This document shows positions 34,531-42,352 of a DNA stretch of 64,000 nt, piece after piece (within the stretch, counting starts at the first letter, position 1; each line of letters begins with the position of its first letter). Location of the stretch: assembly GCF_013459645.1 (NCBI RefSeq), contig NZ_CP054861.1, positions 1,352,001 through 1,416,000 of the forward strand, in the 5' to 3' direction. The notes beneath the pieces were generated by a model that searched no databases, had not been told where the DNA came from, and worked only from the letters and a program-made list of their open reading frames with translations. This DNA is from Martelella sp. NC20 (GTDB lineage: Bacteria > Pseudomonadota > Alphaproteobacteria > Rhizobiales > Rhizobiaceae). Made by a program: the position numbers and the translations under genes.

Positions 34531-35762
34531 TGTCGATGGAGAATACGCTGGGGCTCGGTCTCGTGCGCCAGCCGAAAACGGTGCTTTTCGGACCCGGCCA
34601 GCGCCGCCAGCTCGGCCGCTATGCGCGCGGCTTCGGTACGCGCGCGCTGGTGGTGACCGACGAGCGGATGGCGACGACCCCGGAATTCGCCGCACTTGCC
34701 GACGATCTGCGCGAATGCGGCGTTTCGGTCACGGTCTATGATCGGGCCGAGCCGGACCTGCCGCGCCAGAACGTCATGGATGTCGCGGCAATGGCCGGCG
34801 CTGTCGATGTGATCATCGGCGTCGGCGGCGGTTCCTGCATGGACCTCGCCAAGGCCGCCTCGGCCGTGCTCGCCCATGGCGGTGACGTTCGCGACTATTT
34901 CGGCGAGTTCGCGGTGCCGGGGCCCTGCATTCCGGTGGTCACCATCCCGACGACCGGGGGAACCGGCGCCGAGGTCACAAGCCTTGCGATCGTGTTCGAC
35001 GAGGATACCGGCATGAAGATGGCGGTGGCCGACGCCCGTATCGCGCCGGCGATCGCGATCATCGACCCCGAACTGACGCTGACCTGCCCGCCCGGCCTGA
35101 CGGCGGCGACGGCCGCCGATGCGCTGTCGCATCTCGTCGAGGCCTATACCGCCAGGCCGAAGAACCCCAGCCCCGAGCAGATCGAAACCCAGATCTATGT
35201 CGGCAAGAACCGCATCACCGACATGTTCTGCGAAAAGGGGCTGCGGCTGATGAACCGCGCGCTTGAGCGCGTCGTCGAAAACCCGTCGGATCTTGATGCG
35301 CGGGCGGATGTGATGTTGGCAGCCTATTGCGCCGGCATGGCGATCAACACCACCGGCACGGCTGCCGCCCACGCGATCCAGAGCCCGATGGCGGCGATCG
35401 GTCATACGCCGCACGGTTTCGGGGTCGGCGCGCTGCTGCCTTATGTGATGCGGCTGAACCTCTCCTATGCCCCTGCGGAATTCGCCGAAATCGCGCATTG
35501 CCTCGATGTCGCCGACAGCGCCGCCACGCAGAAGGAGAACGGCCAGGCCGCGATCGCGAGGATCGAGGCGCTGCTGGAAAAGACCGGCACGCCGCTGGAG
35601 CTTGCGTCGCTGGGGATCGAGGAGCGCCATTTCGACCAGATCGCCCGCTCTGCGGTGAAGGCGACACGGCTGGTGCTCAACAACCCCGCGCCGCTGACCG
35701 AGGACGCGGTCCGCAAGGTGCTCGCCCACGGCGTTGCCGGCGACCGGAGCTGGTGGGAATAG
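34530..35762 (+). CDS. Iron-containing alcohol dehydrogenase
   Basis: A 410-residue group III Fe-dependent alcohol dehydrogenase. NAD-binding 'GVGGGSCMDLAKAAS', 'TIPTTGGTGAEVTSLA', and the metal ligands in 'DALSHLVEAYTA' and 'HAIQSPMAAIGHTPHG' are present. The ATG overlaps the aldehyde dehydrogenase stop. A hydroxy acid released by lactone hydrolysis would be a fitting substrate, with the aldehyde passed to the dehydrogenase encoded upstream; this is inference from gene order. Confidence 0.92.
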   Translation: MSMENTLGLGLVRQPKTVLFGPGQRRQLGRYARGFGTRALVVTDERMATTPEFAALADDLRECGVSVTVYDRAEPDLPRQNVMDVAAMAGAVDVIIGVGGGSCMDLAKAASAVLAHGGDVRDYFGEFAVPGPCIPVVTIPTTGGTGAEVTSLAIVFDEDTGMKMAVADARIAPAIAIIDPELTLTCPPGLTAATAADALSHLVEAYTARPKNPSPEQIETQIYVGKNRITDMFCEKGLRLMNRALERVVENPSDLDARADVMLAAYCAGMAINTTGTAAAHAIQSPMAAIGHTPHGFGVGALLPYVMRLNLSYAPAEFAEIAHCLDVADSAATQKENGQAAIARIEALLEKTGTPLELASLGIEERHFDQIARSAVKATRLVLNNPAPLTEDAVRKVLAHGVAGDRSWWE

Positions 35763-35846
35763 CGGCGTGCGGCGGCTGCTCTCGTGAAACGGTGATGGGG
35801 CCGACGCGACGGTGTGTTAACAAGCCCGGCAGGCAGTTACGGCGTT

Positions 35847-35961
35847 GCCCCTGAACTGATCCGGGGTCCAGGGCGATTTCACGAGCTATCAAAAACGGTA
35901 CCTGTCGCAATGGCATTGCCGTGCGGCCCTGGATGCCGGCTCAAGGCCGGCATGACGGAGG
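35847..35961. repeat. Intergenic palindromic repeat, family R2, copy b
   Basis: 'ctgatccggggtcca' at the left and 'cggccctggatgccggctca' followed by 'aggccggcatgacggagg' at the right match the ends of copies a and c. The middle, from 'gatttcacgagc' to 'ggcattgccg', is different from the other two copies. It lies between the convergent alcohol dehydrogenase and GntR genes. Confidence 0.8.
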
Positions 35962-36001
35962 GAGGGGTTGGGCTTTGTCGGCGACCCGGCCCTTGGCCCG
36001 C

Positions 36002-36697
36002 CTATTCTTCGGCCAGTATCGCCTTGTTGCGCTTCATGTATTCGGCGATCGCAAGTTCGCCGGCAAGCGCGATGTGATGTTCGCAGGCCGCCGCCGCCGC
36101 ATCGCCGTCGCGGGTAATCGCGGCGGCGTTGATGATGGTTTCCAGCTCCGCGATCGAGGGCTCGATCCGGGTTTCGTCGACGAAGGCGAAGCGGCGGAAC
36201 ATTGCGATGCGGGCATGCATGCTTCTGAGGCTTTCGGTCAGCACGGCGTTGTCGCTGCCTTCGGTGAGCAGGGTGTAGAACTCCGCCTTGATATGCTCGC
36301 GGCTTTCGACATTGCCCTTGCGGTATTCCTTGTCCAGCCGCGCGCCGAGCTTCTTCAGCTTGGCGCACTGGCTGTCGCTGGCGTTTTCGGCAAACAGCCT
36401 GCCGGCAAGGCCTTCGAGCGCGGCGCGCACCACATAGATCGAACGGATTTCCTTTTCGGTGAGCACGGTGACGATCGGGCCGAGATTGGGCACGACGCTG
36501 ATCAGATGCTCGGATTCAAGCTGGCGCAGCGCCTCGCGGATCACGGTGCGCGAAACCCCATAGGTCTCGCAAAGCGCGCTTTCGATCAGGCGCTGGCCGG
36601 GCACGAGCCCGCCTTCGAGAATATCCTCGCGAACCAGACGCACCACCTGCTGGCGAAGCGGGGCCGCCGTGCGGGCGATGACTGTCGAACCTGTCAT
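36002..36697 (-). CDS. GntR family regulator with FCD domain
   Basis: A 231-residue FadR-type regulator. Winged helix 'GQRLIESALCETYGVSRTVI' with 'REALRQLESEHLI' (residues about 34-66), then the all-helical FCD effector domain (about 85-220) with 'HIKAEFYTLLTEGSDN' and the metal/ligand His in 'ACEHHIALA'. The frame opens 60 codons earlier, but the ATG at 36697 has GGAG eight bases upstream and starts at the DNA-binding domain. Its place in the middle of the catabolic cluster and the palindromes at 32911-32989 and 36893-37015 make it the likely local regulator; FCD proteins usually bind carboxylic acids. Confidence 0.93.
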   Translation of the reverse strand: MTGSTVIARTAAPLRQQVVRLVREDILEGGLVPGQRLIESALCETYGVSRTVIREALRQLESEHLISVVPNLGPIVTVLTEKEIRSIYVVRAALEGLAGRLFAENASDSQCAKLKKLGARLDKEYRKGNVESREHIKAEFYTLLTEGSDNAVLTESLRSMHARIAMFRRFAFVDETRIEPSIAELETIINAAAITRDGDAAAAACEHHIALAGELAIAEYMKRNKAILAEE

Positions 36698-36892
36698 GCT
36701 GTTCTCCGATATCCGTTCCGTGCCGACCTTGGCCTGATTGCCGTGGCCCGATTGCAGGCGAGGAACGTCCCTCACCAGACAAATGATCTGCGTCGCCGGA
36801 GCCGGGCTTTTAATCCGGTTTACCAAGATTTGCCCGTGGATGCGAGCCAGGGCGTTCCGGCTTTTGTCATTATTCACTGATATGATATGACA

Positions 36893-36907
36893 GTAATACC
36901 GTCAATC
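36893..36907. promoter_or_regulatory. Operator-like site C upstream of the GntR gene
   Basis: GTAATACCGTCAATC shares the nine bases TAATACCGT with site B and lies about 195 bases upstream of the GntR start, preceded by TGATATGATATGACA. It is the weakest of the four sites; it may mark an autoregulated promoter. Confidence 0.45.
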
Positions 36908-37000
36908 GCCACCCTGCTTTAGTCGACCCTGGAACGCTGGACGGCCCGGTCGCGAAGTTCCCGCGAAGGTACGGTGCGATCCGTCAGAAGCCCCTGTACA

Positions 37001-37015
37001 TTATTACTGTAATAC
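37001..37015. promoter_or_regulatory. Operator-like site D upstream of the hydrolase gene
   Basis: TTATTACTGTAATAC is a nearly perfect palindrome (six of seven positions in each arm) of the form GTATTACNGTAATAC, the same pattern as sites A and B. It lies 80 bases upstream of the MBL-fold hydrolase ATG. Apart from C and D, the 397 bases between the GntR and hydrolase genes show nothing recognisable. Confidence 0.6.
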
Positions 37016-37094
37016 GGTACGACAGGAAAAGAGAACCCTGCCGGCTGCGGTATCCGCCGCCGGAAAGGGTGCGAGGCATTTACGGGAGGAAACA

Positions 37095-38012
37095 ATGGTC
37101 GCCAAGCGTCAGAAATCGCAGAATGCCGGATGGCACAGGTTCAACGTCGGCGCGCTGGAATGCACCATCCTCTGGGACGGCTATATCCATCACGGTTATG
37201 AAGGCATATTTCCCAATGCCGATCCGGAAGAGATGGCGCGGTTGCAACGCGAATACCTTCTGCCCGCGGACCACATTCCGATGGATCTGAACCCGGTCGT
37301 CGTCAATACCGGCGATAAGCTGATCCTGATCGATGCCGGCATGGGCCAGACATCGACGATGTTCGGCGATCAGATGGGCTGCTTGCTTGCGAACATGAGG
37401 GCCGCCGGTCTCGATCCGGCCGAGATCGATATCGTGCTGTTGACCCATCTCCATCCCGACCACTCCTTCGGCCTGATCCTGCCCGACGGCGCGCCCGCCT
37501 TTCCCAGCGCCACGCTCTACGCGCCCGGAACCGACTGGAACGAATGGACCGACGAGGCCAATCTCGACCGCAATGATTTCCGCAACGCCTGGACCGCCGG
37601 TACGCTCACGGCGGTCGCGCCCTATCGCGACCGGCTTCGGCTTTTCGATATCGGCGATGCCATCCTGCCCGGCGTGACGACCCATTCGGCTGCCGGTCAC
37701 AGTTCCGGCCAGTGCGCCTATCTGTTCGAGAGCGAGGGCGAGAAGGTGATCTTCACCGGCGATCTCGCCCATCATCAGGTCTATGACCCCTACCACCCCG
37801 AATGGTTCTTCCACATGGATTACGACAGCGACCCGCAGATGGGAGCGGATGCCAAGGCGGCGATCTTCAGGAAGGTCGTCGACGAGAATATCCGCTACCA
37901 CGGCTATCATTTTCCCTATCCGGGGCTCGGGCGGATGGTGCGGGTGGCGGACGGCAACTACCGGTTCCACGCCGAACCGATCAATCCCCGCCTTTTGCCT
38001 GCGCTGAAGTGA
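37095..38012 (+). CDS. Metallo-beta-lactamase-fold hydrolase (candidate lactonase)
   Basis: A 305-residue MBL-fold enzyme with the dinuclear zinc motif 'LLTHLHPDHSFGLI' (HxHxDH), a further His in 'HSAAGHSSGQ', Asp in 'FTGDLAHHQ' and His in 'RYHGYHFPYPG'. Overall it resembles the lactonase/MBL-hydrolase group that includes AHL lactonases. GGGAGGAAACA precedes the ATG. In a cluster with a Baeyer-Villiger enzyme, a lactonase is the missing link between ketone-derived lactone and hydroxy acid, so I suggest that role; other esters or lactones cannot be excluded. Confidence 0.85.
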   Translation: MVAKRQKSQNAGWHRFNVGALECTILWDGYIHHGYEGIFPNADPEEMARLQREYLLPADHIPMDLNPVVVNTGDKLILIDAGMGQTSTMFGDQMGCLLANMRAAGLDPAEIDIVLLTHLHPDHSFGLILPDGAPAFPSATLYAPGTDWNEWTDEANLDRNDFRNAWTAGTLTAVAPYRDRLRLFDIGDAILPGVTTHSAAGHSSGQCAYLFESEGEKVIFTGDLAHHQVYDPYHPEWFFHMDYDSDPQMGADAKAAIFRKVVDENIRYHGYHFPYPGLGRMVRVADGNYRFHAEPINPRLLPALK

Positions 38013-38021
38013 GGCCGAGCC

Positions 38022-38738
38022 ATGAATGACGCAATCTGCGCGATCGTCACCGGCGGCGGTCGCAATATCGGTCAGGCGATCTCGCTGAGGCTGCAACAGG
38101 ACGGATTTCGTGTCTTTGTGCTCGATGTGGTCGAGCCGGAGGCGGAATCGCTGCGGGCGGATGCCGCGCTGGTCGACCTTCTCGACGTCGAGGCCGCCAA
38201 GGCGGCGGTGGGCGACATCGTCGCCAGTCACAAGGTCACGCGCCTCGTCAACAATGTCGGGCTGGTCGCACCCGCCCCTCTCGAAGAGGTGAGGCTGGAC
38301 GATTTCGAGCGACTGATGAACCTCAACCTCAGAACCGCGATCATCTGCGCGCAGATCGTGGTTCCGGGCATGAAGCAACATGGCGGCGGCCGGATCGTGT
38401 TCAATACCAGCCGCGTCACCAGGGGCAAGCTCGACCGCACGCTTTACAGCGCCACCAAGGGCGCTGCCCAGTCGATGGCGCGCACCTGGGCGCTGGAGCT
38501 TGGCAGCGCCGGCATCACCGTCAATTGCGTTGCCCCCGGTCCGATCGCGACCACCGCCTTCTGGCAGAACAACCCGCCCGATGCGCCGAAGACGAAGGCT
38601 ATCACCGACGCCATTCCGGTCGCCCGCATGGGCACGCCGGAGGATGTCGCCAACGCCGTCAGCTTCTTCTGCGACGACCGTTCGGGTTTCGTCACCGGTC
38701 AGACCCTGTTCGTCTGCGGCGGGTTGACGGTCGGATAG
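38022..38738 (+). CDS. Short-chain dehydrogenase/reductase
   Basis: A 238-residue SDR: 'IVTGGGRNIGQAI' (TGxxxxIG), 'NNVGLVAPAPLEEV', catalytic 'YSATKGAAQ' with Ser in 'FNTSRVTRG', and the C-terminal 'GFVTGQTLFVCGGLTVG'. It follows the MBL hydrolase by nine bases and is co-transcribed. As the only SDR of the cluster it may oxidise the starting alcohol to the ketone used by the monooxygenase. Cofactor Asp in 'VLDVVEP' points to NAD. Confidence 0.9.
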   Translation: MNDAICAIVTGGGRNIGQAISLRLQQDGFRVFVLDVVEPEAESLRADAALVDLLDVEAAKAAVGDIVASHKVTRLVNNVGLVAPAPLEEVRLDDFERLMNLNLRTAIICAQIVVPGMKQHGGGRIVFNTSRVTRGKLDRTLYSATKGAAQSMARTWALELGSAGITVNCVAPGPIATTAFWQNNPPDAPKTKAITDAIPVARMGTPEDVANAVSFFCDDRSGFVTGQTLFVCGGLTVG

Positions 38739-38763
38739 GCCTCGGCGCCGCTTCCCTCTCCGC

Positions 38764-38880
38764 CGTCACCCCGGACTTGATCCGGGGTCCAGCAAGGGCC
38801 AGGTCCTTGCGCGCACAGACCGTTCTGGAACTTCATCACGCGCGGCCCTGGATGCCGGCTCGAGGCCGGCATGACGGAGG
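38764..38880. repeat. Intergenic palindromic repeat, family R2, copy c
   Basis: Starts CGTCACCCCGGACTTGATCC, continues 'ggggtccagcaagg', and ends 'ggatgccggctcgaggccg' then 'gcatgacggagg'; it is nearly the same as copy a at 16867-16984 in the same orientation, including the inner 'gtccttgcgcgca' block. It lies between the SDR gene and the LacI gene; the rest of that space (38881-38990) shows nothing. Confidence 0.85.
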
Positions 38881-39001
38881 TTGGGGAGGGGCTTTGTCGG
38901 CAGCCCGAGGGCGTTTTCGGTTTTTGCCAGCATCTATCTGTCCACTCGACGCAGTGTCTCGAGCGCAATGACCGCGAAATTTTTCCGACCCGATTGACTT
39001 A

Positions 39002-39036
39002 TTGCTACGTATCAATAAGCTATTGTTACGTAGCAA
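39002..39036. promoter_or_regulatory. Paired LacI-type operators
   Basis: TTGCTACGTATCAA (39002-39015) and TTGTTACGTAGCAA (39023-39036) are two copies of the palindrome TTGNTACGTANCAA, 21 bases apart, i.e. two helical turns. They end 12 bases before the GTG start of the LacI gene and follow a TTGACT -35-like hexamer at 38994-38999. They should be the autoregulatory operators of the operon. Confidence 0.75.
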
Positions 39037-39048
39037 TAGGAGTTTCGG

Positions 39049-40089
39049 GTGCCGAGGAGGATTACCCAGAAGGAAGTCGCCGAGAGGGCGGGCGTCGCGC
39101 AGGCGACGGTCTCGCTCGTGCTCAATGGCGGCCGCGACAAGGTTGCAGCCGAGACCGCCGAGCGCATCGAGGCGGCGATCGCCCAGCTCGGCTATCAGCC
39201 CAATCGTTTTGCCCAGGCGCTGCGCACCCAGCGGACCCATGTCATCGCCTGCATGGTGCCGGACCTCACCAATCCGTTCTATCCCTCGCTGGTGGTGGCG
39301 GTGCAGAAAGTTGCCCGCGCGGCCGGCTACGAGGTCATCACGATCGACACCGAGGGCCGCGAGGCCAATGAACGCCAAGTGGTCCAGGCCGCCCTGCACG
39401 GTCGTTTCGACGGCATAGTCGGCGTGTTCTTCAATCTCGGCGCCCGGGAACTCGCCCCGCTTGGCAAGGTTGGCGTGCCGATCGTGCGCATCGAGGTCAG
39501 CCGCAAGGCCGGCGGGCCGCTTCCGATCGACGATCTGTTCATCGACAACGAGGCGGCGGCGCGCGCGCTCACCCGGCACATGCTCGCCCTCGGTCATCGC
39601 CGCATCACCATGATCGCCGCCCCGGGCGGTCCGCAGCGCGTCCGCCTGCAGGGCTATCTCGATGCGATGGCGGCGGCGGGAGCCGAGCCCAATGTGCTCG
39701 AGGCCGAGCATTTCACCGTCGAGGGCGGGCGTCACGCCGCCGATGCGCTCGTGGAAAGCGGGCGGCCCGTCACCGCCATCATCGCCGCCAACGACATGAT
39801 GGCGATTGGCGTGATGCAGAGCCTGATCGCGTACGGCCTCGCCATCCCCGACGACATATCGGTCGCCGGCTTCGACGATATTCTGGCCTCGGCGCTGGTG
39901 ACGCCATCGCTCACGACAATCGCACAATTTCAGGACAGGCTGGGTGCCGCCGCGGCCGAAAAGCTGCTCGCCCGGCTGGCGAACGGGGCCGACGAGCCGG
40001 GCCGGGCCGAGGAAATGCCCTACGAGATCATCATCAGGAATTCCGTGGCCAGACCGCCCGGACCCTTGAGCCAAGCGCTTTCGAAATAA
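39049..40089 (+). CDS. LacI family transcriptional regulator
   Basis: A 346-residue LacI/GalR repressor: N-terminal helix-turn-helix 'ITQKEVAERAGVAQATVSLVL' region ('VAERAGVAQATVSLVLNG', residues about 9-27), hinge 'LGYQPNRFAQALRT', and a periplasmic-binding-protein-like effector domain with 'VPDLTNPFYPSLVVAV' and 'DDISVAGFDDI'. The start is a GTG with AGGAG seven bases upstream. It leads the operon 16 bases ahead of the sugar-binding protein gene and probably senses the transported sugar or a breakdown product. Confidence 0.95.
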   Translation: MPRRITQKEVAERAGVAQATVSLVLNGGRDKVAAETAERIEAAIAQLGYQPNRFAQALRTQRTHVIACMVPDLTNPFYPSLVVAVQKVARAAGYEVITIDTEGREANERQVVQAALHGRFDGIVGVFFNLGARELAPLGKVGVPIVRIEVSRKAGGPLPIDDLFIDNEAAARALTRHMLALGHRRITMIAAPGGPQRVRLQGYLDAMAAAGAEPNVLEAEHFTVEGGRHAADALVESGRPVTAIIAANDMMAIGVMQSLIAYGLAIPDDISVAGFDDILASALVTPSLTTIAQFQDRLGAAAAEKLLARLANGADEPGRAEEMPYEIIIRNSVARPPGPLSQALSK

Positions 40090-40105
40090 CCAGGGAGGAA
40101 ATGCA

Positions 40106-41410
40106 ATGAACATGTTGAGATTGCTGACCACAGCCGCCATCGTCATCGGCACGGCCCAGCTTGCCACAGCCCAGGAAAAGGTGAGCTGGTGGTATGAACA
40201 GGCGACGCCGGATCAGCAGAAGCTGATTACCGACAATATCGTCGAGCCGTTCAACAAGGCCCATCCGGATTATGATCTGGTGGTCGACTATCGCGGCAAC
40301 GAGCTCGACAAGCAGCTTCGCGTCGCCATGCTTTCGGGCAATGGCCCGGACGTGGTCTATACGCCCGGCCCGAGCTACGTCGCGCCGATGGCCCAGTCCG
40401 GCCAGTTGATGGCGCTTGATGATTACGCCGCCGAATATGGCTGGAACGACCGCGTGCTCAAAGCCTTCATCGAGATGGGCCGCTACAATGACAAGCTCTA
40501 TGCGCTGCCCAAGACCTATGAGACGCTCGGCCTGTTCTACAACAAGACGCTGTTTGAGGAGAAGGGCTGGCAGGCGCCGACCAGTCTCGATGAAATGGAA
40601 GCGCTTGCCGACAAGATGCTGGCCGAGGGCATCACCCCGTTTGCCGCCGGCAACGCCGACTGGCGCGGCGCGAACGAATGGTTCGTGACGCTGGCGCTGA
40701 ACGCGATCGCCGGGCCGGACAACATGAACAAGGCGCTGCGCGGCGAGATCCCGTGGACCGCCGAACCCTTCGTCGAAGCAATCGACCGGCTCAATTCCTG
40801 GTGGGAAAATGGCTATTTCGGCCAGAACTACTTCTCGCTCCAAAGCTCCGAACAGGCAGCCGACATGATGGCGTCGGGCCGCGCCGGCATGATGCCGACC
40901 GGCACGTGGCAGTTCCAGAACGTCGCGACCTACACCAGGAAGGATAATTCCGAGGCCGGTTTCGTCGGCTTCCCGAGTGCTGACGGCGCGCCGGTGTTCC
41001 CGCTCGGCATCGGCTCGACCTTCTCGATTGCCGAAAAAGCCAAGGACCCGGATGGCGCGGCCGCCGTCATCGATTTCGTGTTCTCGCCGGAAGTCTATGG
41101 CGCGATGAATTCGGCCTGGCAGGGCGAGTGGAACATTCCGCTGAAGGATATCTCGAATGTCACGATGGCGAGCGACGTGTCGCCGCTGTTCACCGAGACG
41201 ATGAAGACGCTCGCGCGCTCGGTGAATGACGGCAATTACGGCTACACCACCTGGACCTTCCTGCCGCCGGCGACCGACAGCTACCTGATCAACGGCATCG
41301 AGGAGGTCTGGCTCGACAAGATCGACAGCGAGGCTTTCCTGACCAAGCTGAACGATACCTTCGAGAAGGAATTCAAGGCCGGCAAGGCGCCGGCCGTGCC
41401 GGCTCGATAA
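40106..41410 (+). CDS. Sugar ABC transporter substrate-binding protein
   Basis: A 434-residue family 1 extracellular solute-binding protein with a signal peptide ending around 'AQLATAQ' (residue 23). 'DYRGNELDKQLRVAMLSGNGPDVVYTPGP' carries the family's 'GNGPDV' feature, and later 'GRAGMMPTGTWQF' and 'PLGIGSTFSIAEKAKDPDGAA' are typical of sugar binders such as those for oligosaccharides. The sugar cannot be named. It is the first transport gene after lacI and is followed by a hairpin. Confidence 0.92.
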   Translation: MNMLRLLTTAAIVIGTAQLATAQEKVSWWYEQATPDQQKLITDNIVEPFNKAHPDYDLVVDYRGNELDKQLRVAMLSGNGPDVVYTPGPSYVAPMAQSGQLMALDDYAAEYGWNDRVLKAFIEMGRYNDKLYALPKTYETLGLFYNKTLFEEKGWQAPTSLDEMEALADKMLAEGITPFAAGNADWRGANEWFVTLALNAIAGPDNMNKALRGEIPWTAEPFVEAIDRLNSWWENGYFGQNYFSLQSSEQAADMMASGRAGMMPTGTWQFQNVATYTRKDNSEAGFVGFPSADGAPVFPLGIGSTFSIAEKAKDPDGAAAVIDFVFSPEVYGAMNSAWQGEWNIPLKDISNVTMASDVSPLFTETMKTLARSVNDGNYGYTTWTFLPPATDSYLINGIEEVWLDKIDSEAFLTKLNDTFEKEFKAGKAPAVPAR

Positions 41411-41424
41411 ACCCCAGGACCTAC

Positions 41425-41450
41425 CGGTGCGCCGTCTCGATGGCGCACCG
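41425..41450 (+). other. Intercistronic hairpin after the sugar-binding protein gene
   Basis: CGGTGCGCC (41425-41433) pairs perfectly with GGCGCACCG (41442-41450) over an eight-base loop, 15 bases after the stop codon and 60 before the permease gene. There is no T run. It probably protects the upstream message or limits read-through into the permease genes. Confidence 0.65.
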
Positions 41451-41509
41451 CCCAATGCGCAAGGCGCAGCCGGAAGGAAGCAAGGTCTTCGCTCTGGAAA
41501 GGTATTCTC

Positions 41510-42352
41510 ATGCACCGCCTCTATGTCCTGCCGACATTGCTGATCAATGTCGTCATCATCGCCATACCGGCGCTTCTGACCGTGTTTCTGGCCTTCTTCG
41601 AGTGGGATGGCATCACCATGCCCATCTTCGTCGGCCTCGGCAATTTCAAGGCGCTCTTTGATGACAGCGTGTTCTGGACCGCGCTCACCAACAACATCAT
41701 CTGGACGCTGATCTTCCTGACCGTGCCGATCGCCATGGGCCTGCTGGCCGCGACCATGATGCTGGTGGCGCGCCGGGGATCGACCTATTTCCAGGTGATC
41801 TATTTCCTGCCGGTCATCATTGCGACCGTCATTACCGGGCGCATCTGGCAGGGCATGATCTATTCGCCGATCACCGGCATTACCGGCCTGTTGCAGCGCA
41901 TGGGCATCGATATCGCCAATCCGCTCGCCCAGACCTCGACGGCGCTTTACGGCATCGCCACGGTCGACCTCTGGCATTGGTGGGGTTTTCTGTGCGTGAT
42001 CTTCTTCGCCGCGCTTAGGCAGGTGCCCGCCGAACAGGTTGAGGCGGCAAGGGTGGAAGGCGCGACCTTCACCCAGATCATCCGCTACGTGCTTCTGCCC
42101 GGCATCCGGCCGACGATCACGCTGATGATGATCATGACCGTCATCTGGTCGTTCCTGGTGTTCGATTTCGTCTACATCCTCACCCAGGGCGGCCCGGCGT
42201 TTTCGTCGGAAGTGCTGTCGACCTTCGCCTACCGGTCGGCGTTCTACGATCTGGCGGTCGGCAAGGCGGCGGCGATTTCCGTGGTCATCAGCCTGTTCGG
42301 CCTCGCCGCCACCATCTTCTACATCCGCTCGCAGGCGCAGGAGTTCGAATAA
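41510..42352 (+). CDS. Sugar ABC transporter permease (MalF type)
   Basis: A 280-residue inner-membrane permease with six hydrophobic segments and the EAA loop 'EQVEAARVEGATFTQIIRYVL' ('VEAARVEGATFTQIIRYVLLPG'-type, residues about 180-200) that docks the ATPase. 'YILTQGGPAFSSEVLSTF' is typical of CUT1 sugar permeases. It overlaps the next permease gene by one base. Confidence 0.93.
   Translation: MHRLYVLPTLLINVVIIAIPALLTVFLAFFEWDGITMPIFVGLGNFKALFDDSVFWTALTNNIIWTLIFLTVPIAMGLLAATMMLVARRGSTYFQVIYFLPVIIATVITGRIWQGMIYSPITGITGLLQRMGIDIANPLAQTSTALYGIATVDLWHWWGFLCVIFFAALRQVPAEQVEAARVEGATFTQIIRYVLLPGIRPTITLMMIMTVIWSFLVFDFVYILTQGGPAFSSEVLSTFAYRSAFYDLAVGKAAAISVVISLFGLAATIFYIRSQAQEFE

Noticed and set aside
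33070..34695. Minus-strand open frame of 541 codons opposite the aldehyde dehydrogenase
   Set aside because: The sense protein carries all catalytic motifs; the antisense frame is compositional.
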